Positions 1 through 10,600 of a stretch of 64,000 nt of DNA are shown here, piece after piece. The notes below the pieces were generated by a model. It was not told where the DNA came from. It ran no database searches and worked only from the letters and a program-made list of their open reading frames with translations. Every line of letters starts with the position of its first letter. Within the stretch, counting starts at the first letter, position 1. The position numbers were made by a program, and so were the translations under genes. Origin of the DNA: Nothophaeocryptopus gaeumannii (taxonomy: Eukaryota; Ascomycota; Dothideomycetes; Mycosphaerellales; Mycosphaerellaceae); assembly GCA_031771865.1 (NCBI GenBank), contig JASISA010000009.1:1178001-1242000 (forward strand), read 5' to 3'.

Positions 1-702
1 CTAGCTCCAAATGGCTCGTTGCGAGACCGAATGAAGACATTTTGTAAGTTTCCTGGTATTGCCACAAGTTCAGAAGCCACCAACGGTAACGAGAAGAAGA
101 ATCGGTGCCGTCTATGGCGGAGAGAGCCGATTCCGAAGGAGCCCTAGGTTCATAGAGCTATTCCTCGTGACAGGCATGATGTCTGGTATTCTGTAAGCTG
201 ATTAGAATAAGATGCTTTCGAATTCGGGCGCGAAATCGATTTGGTTCCCAAGAATTCACCTCATCTCGGTCGATTGATGAGCAAATACATAGGTATGTAT
301 TTTGCCTGTCCTTTCGGACAAAGTGTCGATCTTCTTCGTCCAAGCCGCATACAGATGACAAAGCTCCAAGCAGGTGCCTCATACGGCGAGAGCCTCGTAA
401 TACGAGCCCATCGAAGCGCATGTGGACACAAGTCCGTTTGTGAACTGTACAGACCCTATCCGCATCGACATCGAATCCTACAGGAGCAGAGCAGAGGCGG
501 CGCCCATTCCGCTCAGTCTGAAGCATGTTTGCCTTGGATTTTTGCGAGCTTTCGAGGCGCCGAAATCGTATTCGGGCCCGATGATTGATCGATATTGAAA
601 CACATACAATGTTTCTGAACGATATATACCTAGCATTAGCACTCCTACCAGATCGATGAACAGAATACCAAGCAAATCATACGAAGATCAACAACCTTCA
701 CC
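1..702. other. No supported gene; upstream region of the VOC gene
   Basis: Short overlapping open frames occur on both strands, but none has recognisable protein sequence. The last roughly 100 bases form the promoter and leader of the gene starting at 703; the sequence just before that ATG is A/C-rich. Confidence 0.4.
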
Positions 703-1302
703 ATGTCTTCCACTACCTCACCACCAACCTTCGACAACCCCGGCAAAATCGTCACAAAACCAACGAAACTAGCCCATATCGTCCTCCGAACCAACAACCA
801 CAAACGCCTCTCAACCTTCTACCAAAATTTTCTCTCCGCCACGGTGAACTTCTCCAATGAATTCATGGACCTCCTCACCTACGACTCCGAACACCACCGC
901 ATCGGCATCATCAACATAGACAGTATCGGTCCCAAAGCAAAGGAGACTTGCGGCCTGGAGCACATCGCATTCACATATGCGAGTTTGACGGACATATGCA
1001 TGTCGTATTTGCAGAGGAAAGAAAATGGGATAGAACCGTTTTGGTGTGTTAACCATGGACCTACGACGAGTATGTATTATAAAGATTCGGACGGGAATAT
1101 AATCGAGACGCAGGTGGAGAATTTTGGAAGTGTGGAGGAGGCGGGAGAGTATATGAAGAGTGAGGAGTTTTTGACGAACCCGGTGGGAGTGGATATTGAG
1201 ATGGAGAGGTTGATTGAGAGGATTAAGGCGGGGGAGGATGAAGAGAGTTTGAAGAAGAGGCCGGAGAGTGGGAAGAGGAGTTTGGATAGTGTTCCTGCTT
1301 GA
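703..1302 (+). CDS. VOC-superfamily (glyoxalase/bleomycin resistance/dioxygenase-fold) protein
   Basis: A 199-residue intronless protein with one vicinal-oxygen-chelate domain at about residues 22-145. The fold's metal ligand pattern is visible: His in the first strand (LAHIVLRT), His in CGLEHIAFTY, and Glu in GNIIETQVENFG. These proteins use a divalent metal for isomerisation, ring-opening or epoxide chemistry; the substrate cannot be read from sequence. The C-terminal 50 residues are charged and outside the fold. There is no signal peptide, so a cytosolic location is likely. The gene converges on the SnoaL-like gene with only 32 bp between stop codons. Both folds are common in aromatic or polyketide side-chain metabolism, so a joint role is possible but unproven. 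Confidence 0.85.
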   Translation: MSSTTSPPTFDNPGKIVTKPTKLAHIVLRTNNHKRLSTFYQNFLSATVNFSNEFMDLLTYDSEHHRIGIINIDSIGPKAKETCGLEHIAFTYASLTDICMSYLQRKENGIEPFWCVNHGPTTSMYYKDSDGNIIETQVENFGSVEEAGEYMKSEEFLTNPVGVDIEMERLIERIKAGEDEESLKKRPESGKRSLDSVPA

Positions 1303-1334
1303 TATGGGGAGGAAATTTGATGGTTTCTTGTTGC

Positions 1335-1841
1335 TTAGCTGCCTTCTGGGATGATTCTGAATGAGTCGTTGTCGACGCTGCCGAAGTCTGGATTGTACCA
1401 CTCATTGACTCTTGCGATGAACCATTTCTCTTCGCCCGTATCGGCATCCCGCTCACAGACCATATCGAAATCCACCCTGCCAGCCATTACGAACGTCTTC
1501 CCAGTTCCCTTCCTCATCGGCAAGTCTCCAGTGTTCGTACCTCTACCTTCGAACCGAATGCTGTATCTGACTTTGTCGCCGACGCCATTATTTTCAGCGC
1601 TGGAAGAAGGCGGCTGCCGCCATCGCTCGACGACCTCCATGATGAAGTCCGGGTTTACGTTTCGCCAAATAGCATGGTGCTTCGTCAAAGACTCGTGGCC
1701 GGTCCTCTTGAAGCTGAAAGCGTGGTCGGTATAAGTGCTTGTCGGTAAATAGAGTGCCACCCATGGCTCAGCGTCGTTTTGGGACCAGCCGGCAGCCCAC
1801 GCTGTTGCGAGGTCGTCCGGAGTTGTTGTCTTGAATGTCAT
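1335..1841 (-). CDS. SnoaL/NTF2-like fold protein
   Basis: A 168-residue intronless protein. The N-terminal part (TPDDLATAWAAGWSQNDAEPW, then LYLPTSTYTDHAFSF) is typical of SnoaL-like small polyketide-cyclase/NTF2 folds: an alpha helix that packs on a sheet, followed by the YTDHAF strand carrying a polar pocket residue. Later segments (a Val-rich strand ending in ERW, then KVRYSIRFEGRG and GKTFVMAGRVDFDMV) supply the curved sheet. Members are cyclases, isomerases or non-catalytic binding proteins, and the substrate is not predictable. There is no targeting signal. It is tail-to-tail with the VOC gene. Confidence 0.75.
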   Translation of the reverse strand: MTFKTTTPDDLATAWAAGWSQNDAEPWVALYLPTSTYTDHAFSFKRTGHESLTKHHAIWRNVNPDFIMEVVERWRQPPSSSAENNGVGDKVRYSIRFEGRGTNTGDLPMRKGTGKTFVMAGRVDFDMVCERDADTGEEKWFIARVNEWYNPDFGSVDNDSFRIIPEGS

Positions 1842-3143
1842 GTTCCTGGTAAGTTGGCAATGTGTGGAGGCCGTGTTGTCCTCGTCAGACTTGATCTTGG
1901 TTCAGAATGACGATGCATTCGGACGGAGGCATCTGCGAAGTTTTTGTAGCAAACATGTATGTGCCAAGTACGGCCGCAATGCATTTTGAGAGGAACTTGG
2001 GGGCTGATATAGGGCTTATACATCTACTGTGAGGTAGTCCTACGCGGAAATTCGGATTTTGATAGTCGGCATAGAACTATCCGGGTGAGATCCAGTCCGA
2101 CACATCCGAAAGCGAGGCCATGAGCACGACCGTTTGAAGACTGAGGTCTCGGACTGCTCTCGTACGGCACAAGTTCATGAGCGTGCGATGTCGATGCGAG
2201 AAGGATGGAGAGACTGGTGATGACTTCTCGCCGCCAAGCCGAGCGCTGAGTCAGCTCATCAGATATCAGACACCACGTGATTGGGCGATCGATTCGCATC
2301 TGGCGAAGGCACGTCACGTCTACGAAAGCAAACATGAGTCCTCCGCTTGACAAAGTCGTTGTTTCCATCACATCTTCCTGCTCCATCTCTGCATCGCAAG
2401 GGACTGAGTACACTACAGCAATAGCAAGAGACACGCCGCAGTCGCCGAGCCCAGACATCCCTTCCCAATGTTGCTGCCAATCCTCGACACCTCCCTCATC
2501 AGTGCGCTCGCCAACAGAAGCATACCATGGACAAGATTGAAGTAAAGCTCATACCTATCCACAGAAGGCCCTCGGTATAGACTTCTCGAGACTTGAAGAT
2601 ACTGAGACCCTCCAATCGTACACAATCTGGGCGTTGACCTTGCTACCCGCGGACCCAGCCTTCCGGTTCACACGAGGACTTTACTGTAGGAGCTTGCAGC
2701 GCGAACATGCGAGACGACTGAACGACAGAGTAGAAGCTGGCCTGCTCGGAAGCTTAGTTGGAAAGTAGCTAACAATATCCTCAAGCCATTGGATCTCTGA
2801 GGATTACCCAGGCTTCATCCAATCCTCATTGTGCTAATCTGCCAGGCCACGACAACCTTGATGTGGGATGACTGTTGCACTCAGTGAGGACTGGATCCAT
2901 TCTGGGAGCTGCTGCGCCCGCCTTGTTGTGAAAATTTGTTCATAAGCAGCCTTCTGCCTCCTCTCCTCCTTCTCTCCTACAATCCACTTCCACACACAAT
3001 TTACCAAAGCTTACACTTCGAACATACTACTAAAGTCAACTATACTGCCGCATACACTCTCACAACACATTAAAAGAACCAGACCACCCAGATCGACTTC
3101 CTACCCATCAAGATACCAGCCTTCTCAGGAAATACCAAGGAAG
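1842..3143. other. Intergenic, no supported gene; promoter of the gene at 3144
   Basis: A 144-codon minus-strand open frame at 2024-2458 is within chance length and has no recognisable motif. The last 200 bases (about 2940-3143) are CT- and CA-rich, a composition usual for fungal core promoters and leaders. Confidence 0.4.
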
Positions 3144-3566
3144 ATGTCTACCGCAATCGAATGCCAGCAAGTCAGCCAGGCAATCGAGACTCGCCTCGCT
3201 GATCCACTCATCGCCCGTATGGACAGGCTCGAGTATCTTCATGGCAAGATGAAAAGCCACCGGACCAGCTTCATCTCCGAGGGCTACAAGCGCATGAGGG
3301 CCTACATGAGATGGTCCTACAAGCGAGCTCACTGGCGCTTGGTAGCACTCAATGCCATCTACCATATCTGCGAGCCAAACCTCAACTATGACCCGGAGCG
3401 TGACAGCCAACTCAGGACCCGCGAGGAGAAAGATCTCGCCGATTGGCTAATGGACGAGGTCGATGGACTCGTCCGCGTGCAGACCGAACGGCCCTACTTT
3501 GAGGGAGTTCTTTACGGCTGCAACGTTGAGACCTGGGGCGAATTCGAGCGCGACGACACCTACTAA
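3144..3566 (+). CDS. Hypothetical protein, 140 residues
   Basis: I do not recognise a family. The ATG has a purine at -3 (AAG before ATG) and follows a pyrimidine-rich leader, and the frame is uninterrupted. The protein is charged and predicted mostly helical, rich in Arg, Glu and Asp, with an aromatic central stretch (MRAYMRWSYKRAHWRLVAL). There is no signal peptide or membrane span. It lies directly upstream of the degenerate repeat array that starts near 3780. It could be a short intracellular protein or a surviving exon of a larger gene. Confidence 0.55.
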   Translation: MSTAIECQQVSQAIETRLADPLIARMDRLEYLHGKMKSHRTSFISEGYKRMRAYMRWSYKRAHWRLVALNAIYHICEPNLNYDPERDSQLRTREEKDLADWLMDEVDGLVRVQTERPYFEGVLYGCNVETWGEFERDDTY

Positions 3567-3779
3567 AGCGCTCGACGGGACTTCCTACTGTCCCGCGACC
3601 TTGTCGACGAGGAGAAGACCAACTACAGACACTTCGCCTTTGCCGGACAACTTCGCATCTCTTGGCGACGGTGGCCCACCGTGACTCACCGGAGGGAAAA
3701 TCAAACAGCTCTGGTGGACACGACAATCTTGGAATCGACCAACCAAAAGGAAGTCGACTTACCTTACTTCACAAAACAT

Positions 3780-4395
3780 GGGAGACAGGTCTTGGCACCG
3801 TTGTCTCGGGCAACAGGAGCCCACTTATCTTACTTCACAACGAAACGGAGACAGGTCGTGGTGGCCATTGTCTCGGGCCTCAAAGATCGGACTGAGCGAT
3901 GCGGTGCGAAGTCGAAGCTTTTTGCCTAGACAAGGGAAGACGAGAAGTCGGGTCTCAAAACCTGAGCTATCTCAGCATGCCAGTGCTAACCCACAACAAC
4001 ATGAGCGAAGAATACATCATCTCACTACACGCCAACACTGGAGACAGGTCGTGATGGCCATTGTCTCGAGACACAAGCGATCGGACCTGCGATGCGGAGC
4101 GAAGCCGAGCATCTCGACAATCAATGCAAAGGCAGGGGAAGAAGCATGCAAGTGCCGGATACTGGACGGGACACAAACGACCGGACTTGCGGTGCGGCGC
4201 GAAGTCAAGCATACCTCAATAATGCTTTGGCAAAGGAAAAGGAGTCGGGTCTGACAGCCAAAGACCTCCTAGCATGCAAGTGCCGGGTATATCAGGGACA
4301 CAAGCGACTGGACCTGCGATGCGTTGCGAAGCTGAGGCATACAGTTTGCAAAGAATGCTGAAGCGAGGGAAGAAGCATGCAAGTGCCAGACGAAA
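3780..4395 (+). repeat. Degenerate interspersed repeat array with GAGACA/TGTCTC palindromic units
   Basis: Two families of imperfect units alternate. Unit X begins GGAGACAGGT and ends TTGTCTCG about 28 bases later, near 3781, 3847 and 4040; its ends are complementary and could form a short hairpin. Unit Y begins ACACAAGCGA and continues through a GGACCTGCGATGCG-type core to GCGAAG; copies start near 3881 (diverged), 4071, 4171 and 4298. A shared tail AGCATGCAAGTGCC follows three Y copies near 4143, 4271 and 4374. No protein frame explains the conservation. It may be an eroded minisatellite, a structured transcript or a transposon remnant. Confidence 0.6.
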
Positions 4396-5775
4396 GACGA
4401 GTTGGGATCGAAGCACTCACTTCACGACTGTGCTGTCGAGGAAAGAGGAGGAAAACAGACCAGGACCAGTGAGCTACGGCTTTATTGCGTCCTTTACCCC
4501 AACCGGTGACCTACTCTTTTATGTGGTCAAGCCGGCTTGCTGGTTGCCATGTTTTTGGAAACTTCCAGATATCCGCGGCCATGCACTACAGCTGCTGGAT
4601 GTCTACCTTTTTCATCAATGTTGTCGTCTATATAGGGCGGGAGCTTGGAGAAGAAGCGTTTACGTTTGCTTTTCCTTTTGCTTCGCCGTGCGAATAGCCC
4701 TCTTCGGCCAAGATGAAAGCTTCCTTATCCAGATAGGTGGTGTCGCGCGAGTGGAGCGTGAGGACGTCGAATGAAAGTTGAGCCAAGCCAATGCGCTTGC
4801 CTGCGACACCTGACCGTGACTTCAACCTCACCTCCACCTGTATTGCAACATCGCGCCCATCGCACTCATGCCCTCTCCAAGATTCGACTTTTCGGATGGA
4901 ATTCGAGAATCGCGACCACATGTAGAGGCGATGGCTCACATTCTGACCGCGTGCGACCTGATGCCAATCCTTTAATTCTAGAGCCGTACCCCACCTCGCA
5001 ATCGGATTTAGAGCTAAAGAATTCGCCGCGTAAATACAAGAGATCTGGACATGACCCCATCGGACAGACTGATGCTAGGTTCCAGGCATGCTCCTCCTGG
5101 ACACGGTCCAAGGTATAGAGCGGCACCCACCTCGAACTGCAGGATACTGAGCTCCTGCAAACGGACAGGTACAGCGACTGCTGAGGATATTCGCAGTGAA
5201 GACGAGCTAATGCTGCCACAATGGACAGGTCATTTTCCACTGGAACATCGAGCCCACGTCGCGAAAACCTCATTGATCGAAACACCTTTCTCGCTGCGCA
5301 ACGATTCCCTTGAAACAGACCTGTCAATGCCGACTGGGCCTCGAGATCGTACACTCATGCCTGCGCCCTAGCCTTCCGACCGGGGATCAGAAACAGAACA
5401 GCGTGGGATTTCGAGGCGCGATGTGAAGTGCTGGGGATTGCCGAATTGCGGAAACAAGTCGAAGCATCGACATCGACTACATTTAAACCACGATCATCAG
5501 TCATCAATATTGTTGAATCCCCGGCGAACGAAAATCCAGATACATATTTGCCTAAGCGCTCGATAGTTCTGCGGTAGGTTCAGTCCTGCCCTGCAGCTTT
5601 CAGACTGGGGCTCGACAACACCCCTTGCACCTTGGCTCGAAGCGCCGCCTCAAGGCTGTAACGTCGTGCCTCACTGTTCACACACTTCTCCTAGAAACTC
5701 TGCATCACTACTCGCGTGTGTTCCCCGGGTCAGCTCATTTGTGACTGCGCGAGGTAAGGAGAGTAGTGTCCTGTG
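4396..5775. other. Gene-free interval holding one copy of a dispersed repeat
   Basis: No convincing protein is encoded. It includes repeat block B (about 4768-4880) and block A (about 5100-5365), both of which recur near 14.3-14.95 kb. The final 400 bases are the HET gene promoter. Confidence 0.5.
4768..5370 (+). repeat. Dispersed degenerate repeat, copy 1 (blocks B then A)
   Basis: Block B (from about 4768, containing AATGCGCTTGCCTG) matches 14840-14950. Block A (about 5100-5365, containing GAGCTCCTG, TTCGCAGTGAAG, ATTTTCCACTG and AATGCCGACTGGGCC) matches 14265-14510. Identity is interrupted but continues over hundreds of bases in the same orientation. The block order is B-A here and A-B in the second copy. 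It lies just upstream of the HET gene. Confidence 0.6.
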
Positions 5776-7644
5776 ATGGCAACAGCATATGAAGGCTATG
5801 CGGCGCTTGACCATTCCCAGCGTCAAATTCGCTTGATTACAATACAGGCAGCGGAAGCGTCCTACGAAGGTCACACCGAGGAGCTCGTATCGTGCACCTT
5901 GGAGACGGTCGCTCTGCGCGACGCGAATCCTTTCTACGCGCTCTCGTATGTCTGGGGGCCACTGACACCCACAGGTCCTGTATCGATCAATGGACAGACA
6001 ATACGTGTCCGCAGAAACCTATGGCTGTTTCTGCATGCTCTGAGGTCACGTTTCTGCCGGAACATCAGCAATGTATCCTCACGTCACGGCTCGATCCGCG
6101 TGTGGGCGGACTACATTTGTATTCACCAAGATAATCTCCGGGAGCGCAACTCTCAAGTCGCCATGATGGGCGATGTATACAAGGCCAGTGATGCCATTTA
6201 TGCATGGCTGGGCGAATCCGCGGTGCCGTTGGAGGATGGTATGCAATGCATCGCAGAGATTGCAGCACTACGCAAACAACATGTGCCTTGGTCGCGAATT
6301 CGCCAACAGGTGGGCGATACCGAGATCAGACTACAGGAAATATCTACAAGCCAATACTGGAACCGCATGTGGATAAAACAAGAGGCGTTACTGGCCAAAG
6401 ACTTATGGATCTTCTACGGAGCGGCCGTAGCGCATTGGCGGGATATGTCGTTTGCAATACAGCTGCGCTCAGCACGTTCAAATCGACAGTCCCAGACAAC
6501 GTCATTCCGCGCTATGCTCTCTCTGTTCCAGGCACGCGAGAGTGGGCTGGTGAGATATGAGCTTCATGATCTCGTTGAGAGGTTTGCGGACGCAACATGT
6601 CTAGATCCAAGAGACAGAATCTACTCTATGTTGGCGCTAGTCGACAAGCAGACCAGTCAACAGATTGTTGTGGACTACCGGAAGCCGGTTCTGCAAGTTC
6701 TGCTGGAGAACTATTCTCACTGGAGTGGTGGCGGTACGATGAGGCCTCTAAAAGGGAACATCGGGCGGGATAGATCTATGTATCACGTTGGTCAATTCTG
6801 TAAGGTCGTTCACAAATACCTTCCGAGAGCCGACTTTGACACCCTATGCCAATCTGAGGATGCTCGTTCGCAAGTCACGGACGAAGTAGTTTTCGTTGCC
6901 ACCGATGTATCTTGGGTCGCATGGGTGTGTCCCATAGCTGTCATCCACGGAACAGCGATAGATCCAGTCTTAGGTGATCATCCAAAAGAGAACAGCAAGA
7001 GTGCATTCATTTCGAGACTCGGCCTGCAACCCAATCGATCAGGCACCAGCGTTCGGTCGCGAGAATGCTTCATATACTCGAATATCATTCCAGACGCAGA
7101 CACTTTGGTCGTGTGGCTTAGGTCTCGTGTATTATTCCTTCAGCTTCCTGGCGACTTGGTAGGGAATGGCGTTGGAAGGATACACCATCCTTTACTCATC
7201 GGGACCGGAGTTGAAGTCCACGAAAGAGGGCTTAAAACAGGTGGAGGCGATCGGTTGAGCAGGCAAGTCGTTCTGCACCCCTGCCTTTGGCTGAACGAAC
7301 AGCTCGACGACGCTCGCTTCACCGCTCACTCTTCTGGAAGTCGGTTCAACCATAACGACTTGTCTGTCGTCTGCAATGCTTCTGCGATCGTCTCACTACT
7401 TCAGGACTACAGGAGAGACCAGGAGGCTTCGCCGGTTGATAGTGGAAGTTCGGTCGCTGGAGCGGAGCAGCCTAGGCTATGGTCTCCATACGCCTTTGGT
7501 CTGGAACACAAACTCTTGCAACCCTGCGAACTATGCAGAAGCACTGGCAGAAGTGCTGCTCTTTCGAAGAAGCCGGACGATATCGCAAAATGGTCGCCAT
7601 GTGATTGCAAATGGTTCAATCGTGGTGGTTCATTAGCTACTTAG
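5776..7644 (+). CDS. HET-domain (heterokaryon incompatibility) protein
   Basis: A 622-residue intronless protein. The start is the ATG at 5776, although the frame is open from a GTG just before. The HET domain spans about residues 45-210 with the standard signatures: FYALSYVWGPL, then IRVWADYICIHQDNLRERNSQV, then MGDVYKASDAIYAWLGE. HET domains are TIR-like cell-death effectors that trigger the vegetative incompatibility reaction after hyphal fusion. A further segment, DATCLDPRDRIYSMLALVD (about 275-293), is the conserved post-HET motif. The C-terminal half is family-variable and contains no recognisable repeats. It converges on the NLR gene with 45 bp between the stop codons, which suggests a linked pair. 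The cytosol is the expected location. Confidence 0.93.
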   Translation: MATAYEGYAALDHSQRQIRLITIQAAEASYEGHTEELVSCTLETVALRDANPFYALSYVWGPLTPTGPVSINGQTIRVRRNLWLFLHALRSRFCRNISNVSSRHGSIRVWADYICIHQDNLRERNSQVAMMGDVYKASDAIYAWLGESAVPLEDGMQCIAEIAALRKQHVPWSRIRQQVGDTEIRLQEISTSQYWNRMWIKQEALLAKDLWIFYGAAVAHWRDMSFAIQLRSARSNRQSQTTSFRAMLSLFQARESGLVRYELHDLVERFADATCLDPRDRIYSMLALVDKQTSQQIVVDYRKPVLQVLLENYSHWSGGGTMRPLKGNIGRDRSMYHVGQFCKVVHKYLPRADFDTLCQSEDARSQVTDEVVFVATDVSWVAWVCPIAVIHGTAIDPVLGDHPKENSKSAFISRLGLQPNRSGTSVRSRECFIYSNIIPDADTLVVWLRSRVLFLQLPGDLVGNGVGRIHHPLLIGTGVEVHERGLKTGGGDRLSRQVVLHPCLWLNEQLDDARFTAHSSGSRFNHNDLSVVCNASAIVSLLQDYRRDQEASPVDSGSSVAGAEQPRLWSPYAFGLEHKLLQPCELCRSTGRSAALSKKPDDIAKWSPCDCKWFNRGGSLAT

Positions 7645-7689
7645 CGAGGCTTGGCTTTGGCTGCTGACCTGACTTGGGGTTAGTGTCGT

Positions 7690-10600
7690 TTAGACTCGGA
7701 ACTCCTCGTTAAAGCCATTCGAGACAATCGCAACTTCGCCATTCCTGGGACACAAGAAGTCACCTGCAGGCGTCACCCTCGCTATCTCTAGGCATTCTGC
7801 ATTCTGCCAATCTCGTGGCAAGAAGAAATGTCGCTTGATCTCAATATCTTCTTCCCTTTGCTCACTTCCTATGTCAACAGAGCACACCCAGAAGTCAGTA
7901 CTGACGAATGCCAAAGTGCTAAGATCGAGCTGGCGTCGTGACAGTGATCTCCTGTGCTCAAAGACAGACAAAGCGCGCTTAGTAGCGAACCCTGCCGCCG
8001 GGTCAATGAAACCGAGCGAGACGTAGAGACGCTCCGCAAGCTTCGACGAAATAGAGCAGACTGGAGCTACTCTGGCTGGGCCTCCTGGAACGAGATGCTT
8101 TGTGTCCATCAGCAAGCATTGCGTCCGCTGACGCCTCTGCTTTGTGGAGCCTAATACCTCAATCAGGACCAGGGTAGAGGAGGGACTCGCCAAAACTTTG
8201 CTGACAGTCTGGTCAATCTCAGAGGGGCTGGTGGGGTACGCTTGCGAAGGCCGTCTTGGATTTATTGATGGTTTGGGGGTCCGAACGTGACTGCTTGCCG
8301 ATTCGTCTGCTTCTTGGTACCCGAGTGTCGTGCGGCTGGTCAAGTCAGTCCAAGGAGACATAACGACATGATCCGGCGCAAACCCCAATGCATATCCATC
8401 GTCAAGCGGATGCGTGATCCACCGGCTAGATTGCCCGTCCGGTACAACCGTAGGAGGTGTGCTGGCAGAGATTTCGTGTATCTTGACATGCGAAGGTGTC
8501 ACGAGTATGAGGCGATTGCCCGACGTATTGAAGAGAATCTGTAGAATCTCATCCTGCTCGGAAAACGAGCGCAAAGTCTGAGATTTCCCAGTAGGCCATT
8601 CTTCGTCGCTAGCAAGTTCGATTTTGTGCACCTTGACTTCCCGATCAAGAGTCACATTAGCCAGTACGCATCCGTCAGGAGACCATGCGAGGTGTTCTAT
8701 ACTTTCATCGTGGTCTTTGAGCTCGAGTAATACTTCTCCATCGAGAGTCGAGATAGTCACCTGCCCAGCGTCATTGCCTCTTGCATATAACGCTGACTGG
8801 GCCGTGGCTGCACATGCAGTGATAGGTTCGAATTCCCTTCGGTCTCCGTAGTCTCCTTGATTCTCCCACGCCAGAGACGGCGTCTCACTAGCTTTGGTGC
8901 TCTGGGTATCGCTGAAAGCGTCATCGCTTTCCAAGGCCCGCAGAAGGCTTGCTGGCTCCCAGATATTGCAATGGTTCTCTCGAACGTCATATATACGAGC
9001 TTCGTTCCACCCGAGATCAATATCTGTTAGAGGCACAGGATAGCGCATCTCGTAGATTGGCGTGAAGTGTTCAAAGTCCCAGATTCGTAGGACACCGGCC
9101 GAGCCTGTGACAACCAACTTGCCATCGGCAAAGCATTTCACGATCTGACTCCTGAACTCGAAACGACTGAGTAAGTAATCGTCCTCGACTGGATGCCACC
9201 TGAAGATCAAGCCATCGTTATAGACGCCCAAAAGATGACCAGTCAAGGAATTCCATGCGAAGTCTACAACGTATGCATTTCTTGTGTGTTGGAATACGTA
9301 GTTGGAGGATATGCGTTCTCGGTGATCGCAGTCCGCCATGAAGTGTGGTTGTGACCCTCCTACATCCCAGACCAATGGATTGGCACCGCGATACGAGATG
9401 GCGAGATACATTCCGTCAGCACTAAAAAGTGCTTTATACGGCGAGTTCATCTGGTGAGTCTTCACTAGATCGTCGTCGAGACTAGGACCGTAGTCTTCCC
9501 ATTCTGCTCGCATAGACTTCAACGAGCATGAGCGTACGATGCGGTCGTCACAGAGGGTAAACAGCATGTCTTCTCCCCGGGAATTGCGCTGAAAAGTGAT
9601 CGCCAGTGCATTGGTATATTTGTTGTTGTCGATACAAACGAGGAGCCTGCCGCTTTCGATCTCCCATACCATCGTTTTGCGGTAGCCGTACGTTACAATC
9701 CGGGATGAGTCGGCAGACCATGCGAGCACAACCTCTCGATGTTCGAACTGACGAGTCATTTCGCAGGTGGAGGAATAGTACAAGTGAACAATACCCTCTG
9801 TCTTGGTAAGAACGGCGAAGTAGCGGTCGAGACTCTTGATCGCGTGTGGTAGGCCATCACCTGGAACGGAGAATTTGGCGAAGCAGTCATCCCATGCTCC
9901 GTCGTCCATTCCCCGTACGGATAAGCGCGCGTCCTCTTTCGCTCCACGTTTCAGGCCGAATTGTTGATACACCATTGATCCTTTTGGACAAAAAGCTGGC
10001 AGGAGTTCATAAACAGCTTTCGGTTGCTGTATCATCTGAGGACCGAACCTCCCAATGACACGTATGAGGTCCTGCGACCATAGAGTGATGGTTTCTTTGT
10101 CGTCTAGGCGAGGCGAGCGCTCGCGATCTGCGCGGTCGACGGTCTTCACAATTTTGCTTAGTGCCTTGGCAGCCTCCACAACTATACGTAGGTTGCCCGT
10201 AGATGCTAAGATGAATATCCAGTCCAAAACGGCATGGCTGCGCAACAGTCGTACGATTGATGAAAGCGCGATTCGGTCACCGAAGGACGAGCTTTGGTTC
10301 AAGTGGAACGGCCATGAGGAAGCAGCATAAAGCAAGAACGCCTCTTCTTGCGAGCCCATGCGACTGTGACCTTTGCGATGTCCAGAGAGTACCTGCATGC
10401 ACCTGTCGAACAGAACATGGTTTGCTTCGTGGATGTTGACATGGTAATTTAGTATTGTGTTATGCAGCAAGAACTCTCTTGCAGAAGCATGCATCATAGA
10501 TACACGCCCTTTCTTGTCAACGTGAACAAACTCGCCACAGAGCTTCTGAATAGTCTGTCGCATGTCCATTATACCGCGGAACTTGTCTTTCAGCGCGATC

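Noticed and set aside
811..1401. 196-codon minus-strand frame
   Set aside because: It lies antisense to the VOC gene, whose protein has clear metal-ligand motifs; this frame is low-complexity shadow sequence.
2024..2458. 144-codon minus-strand frame
   Set aside because: Length is within chance for this window and no motif or promoter context supports it.
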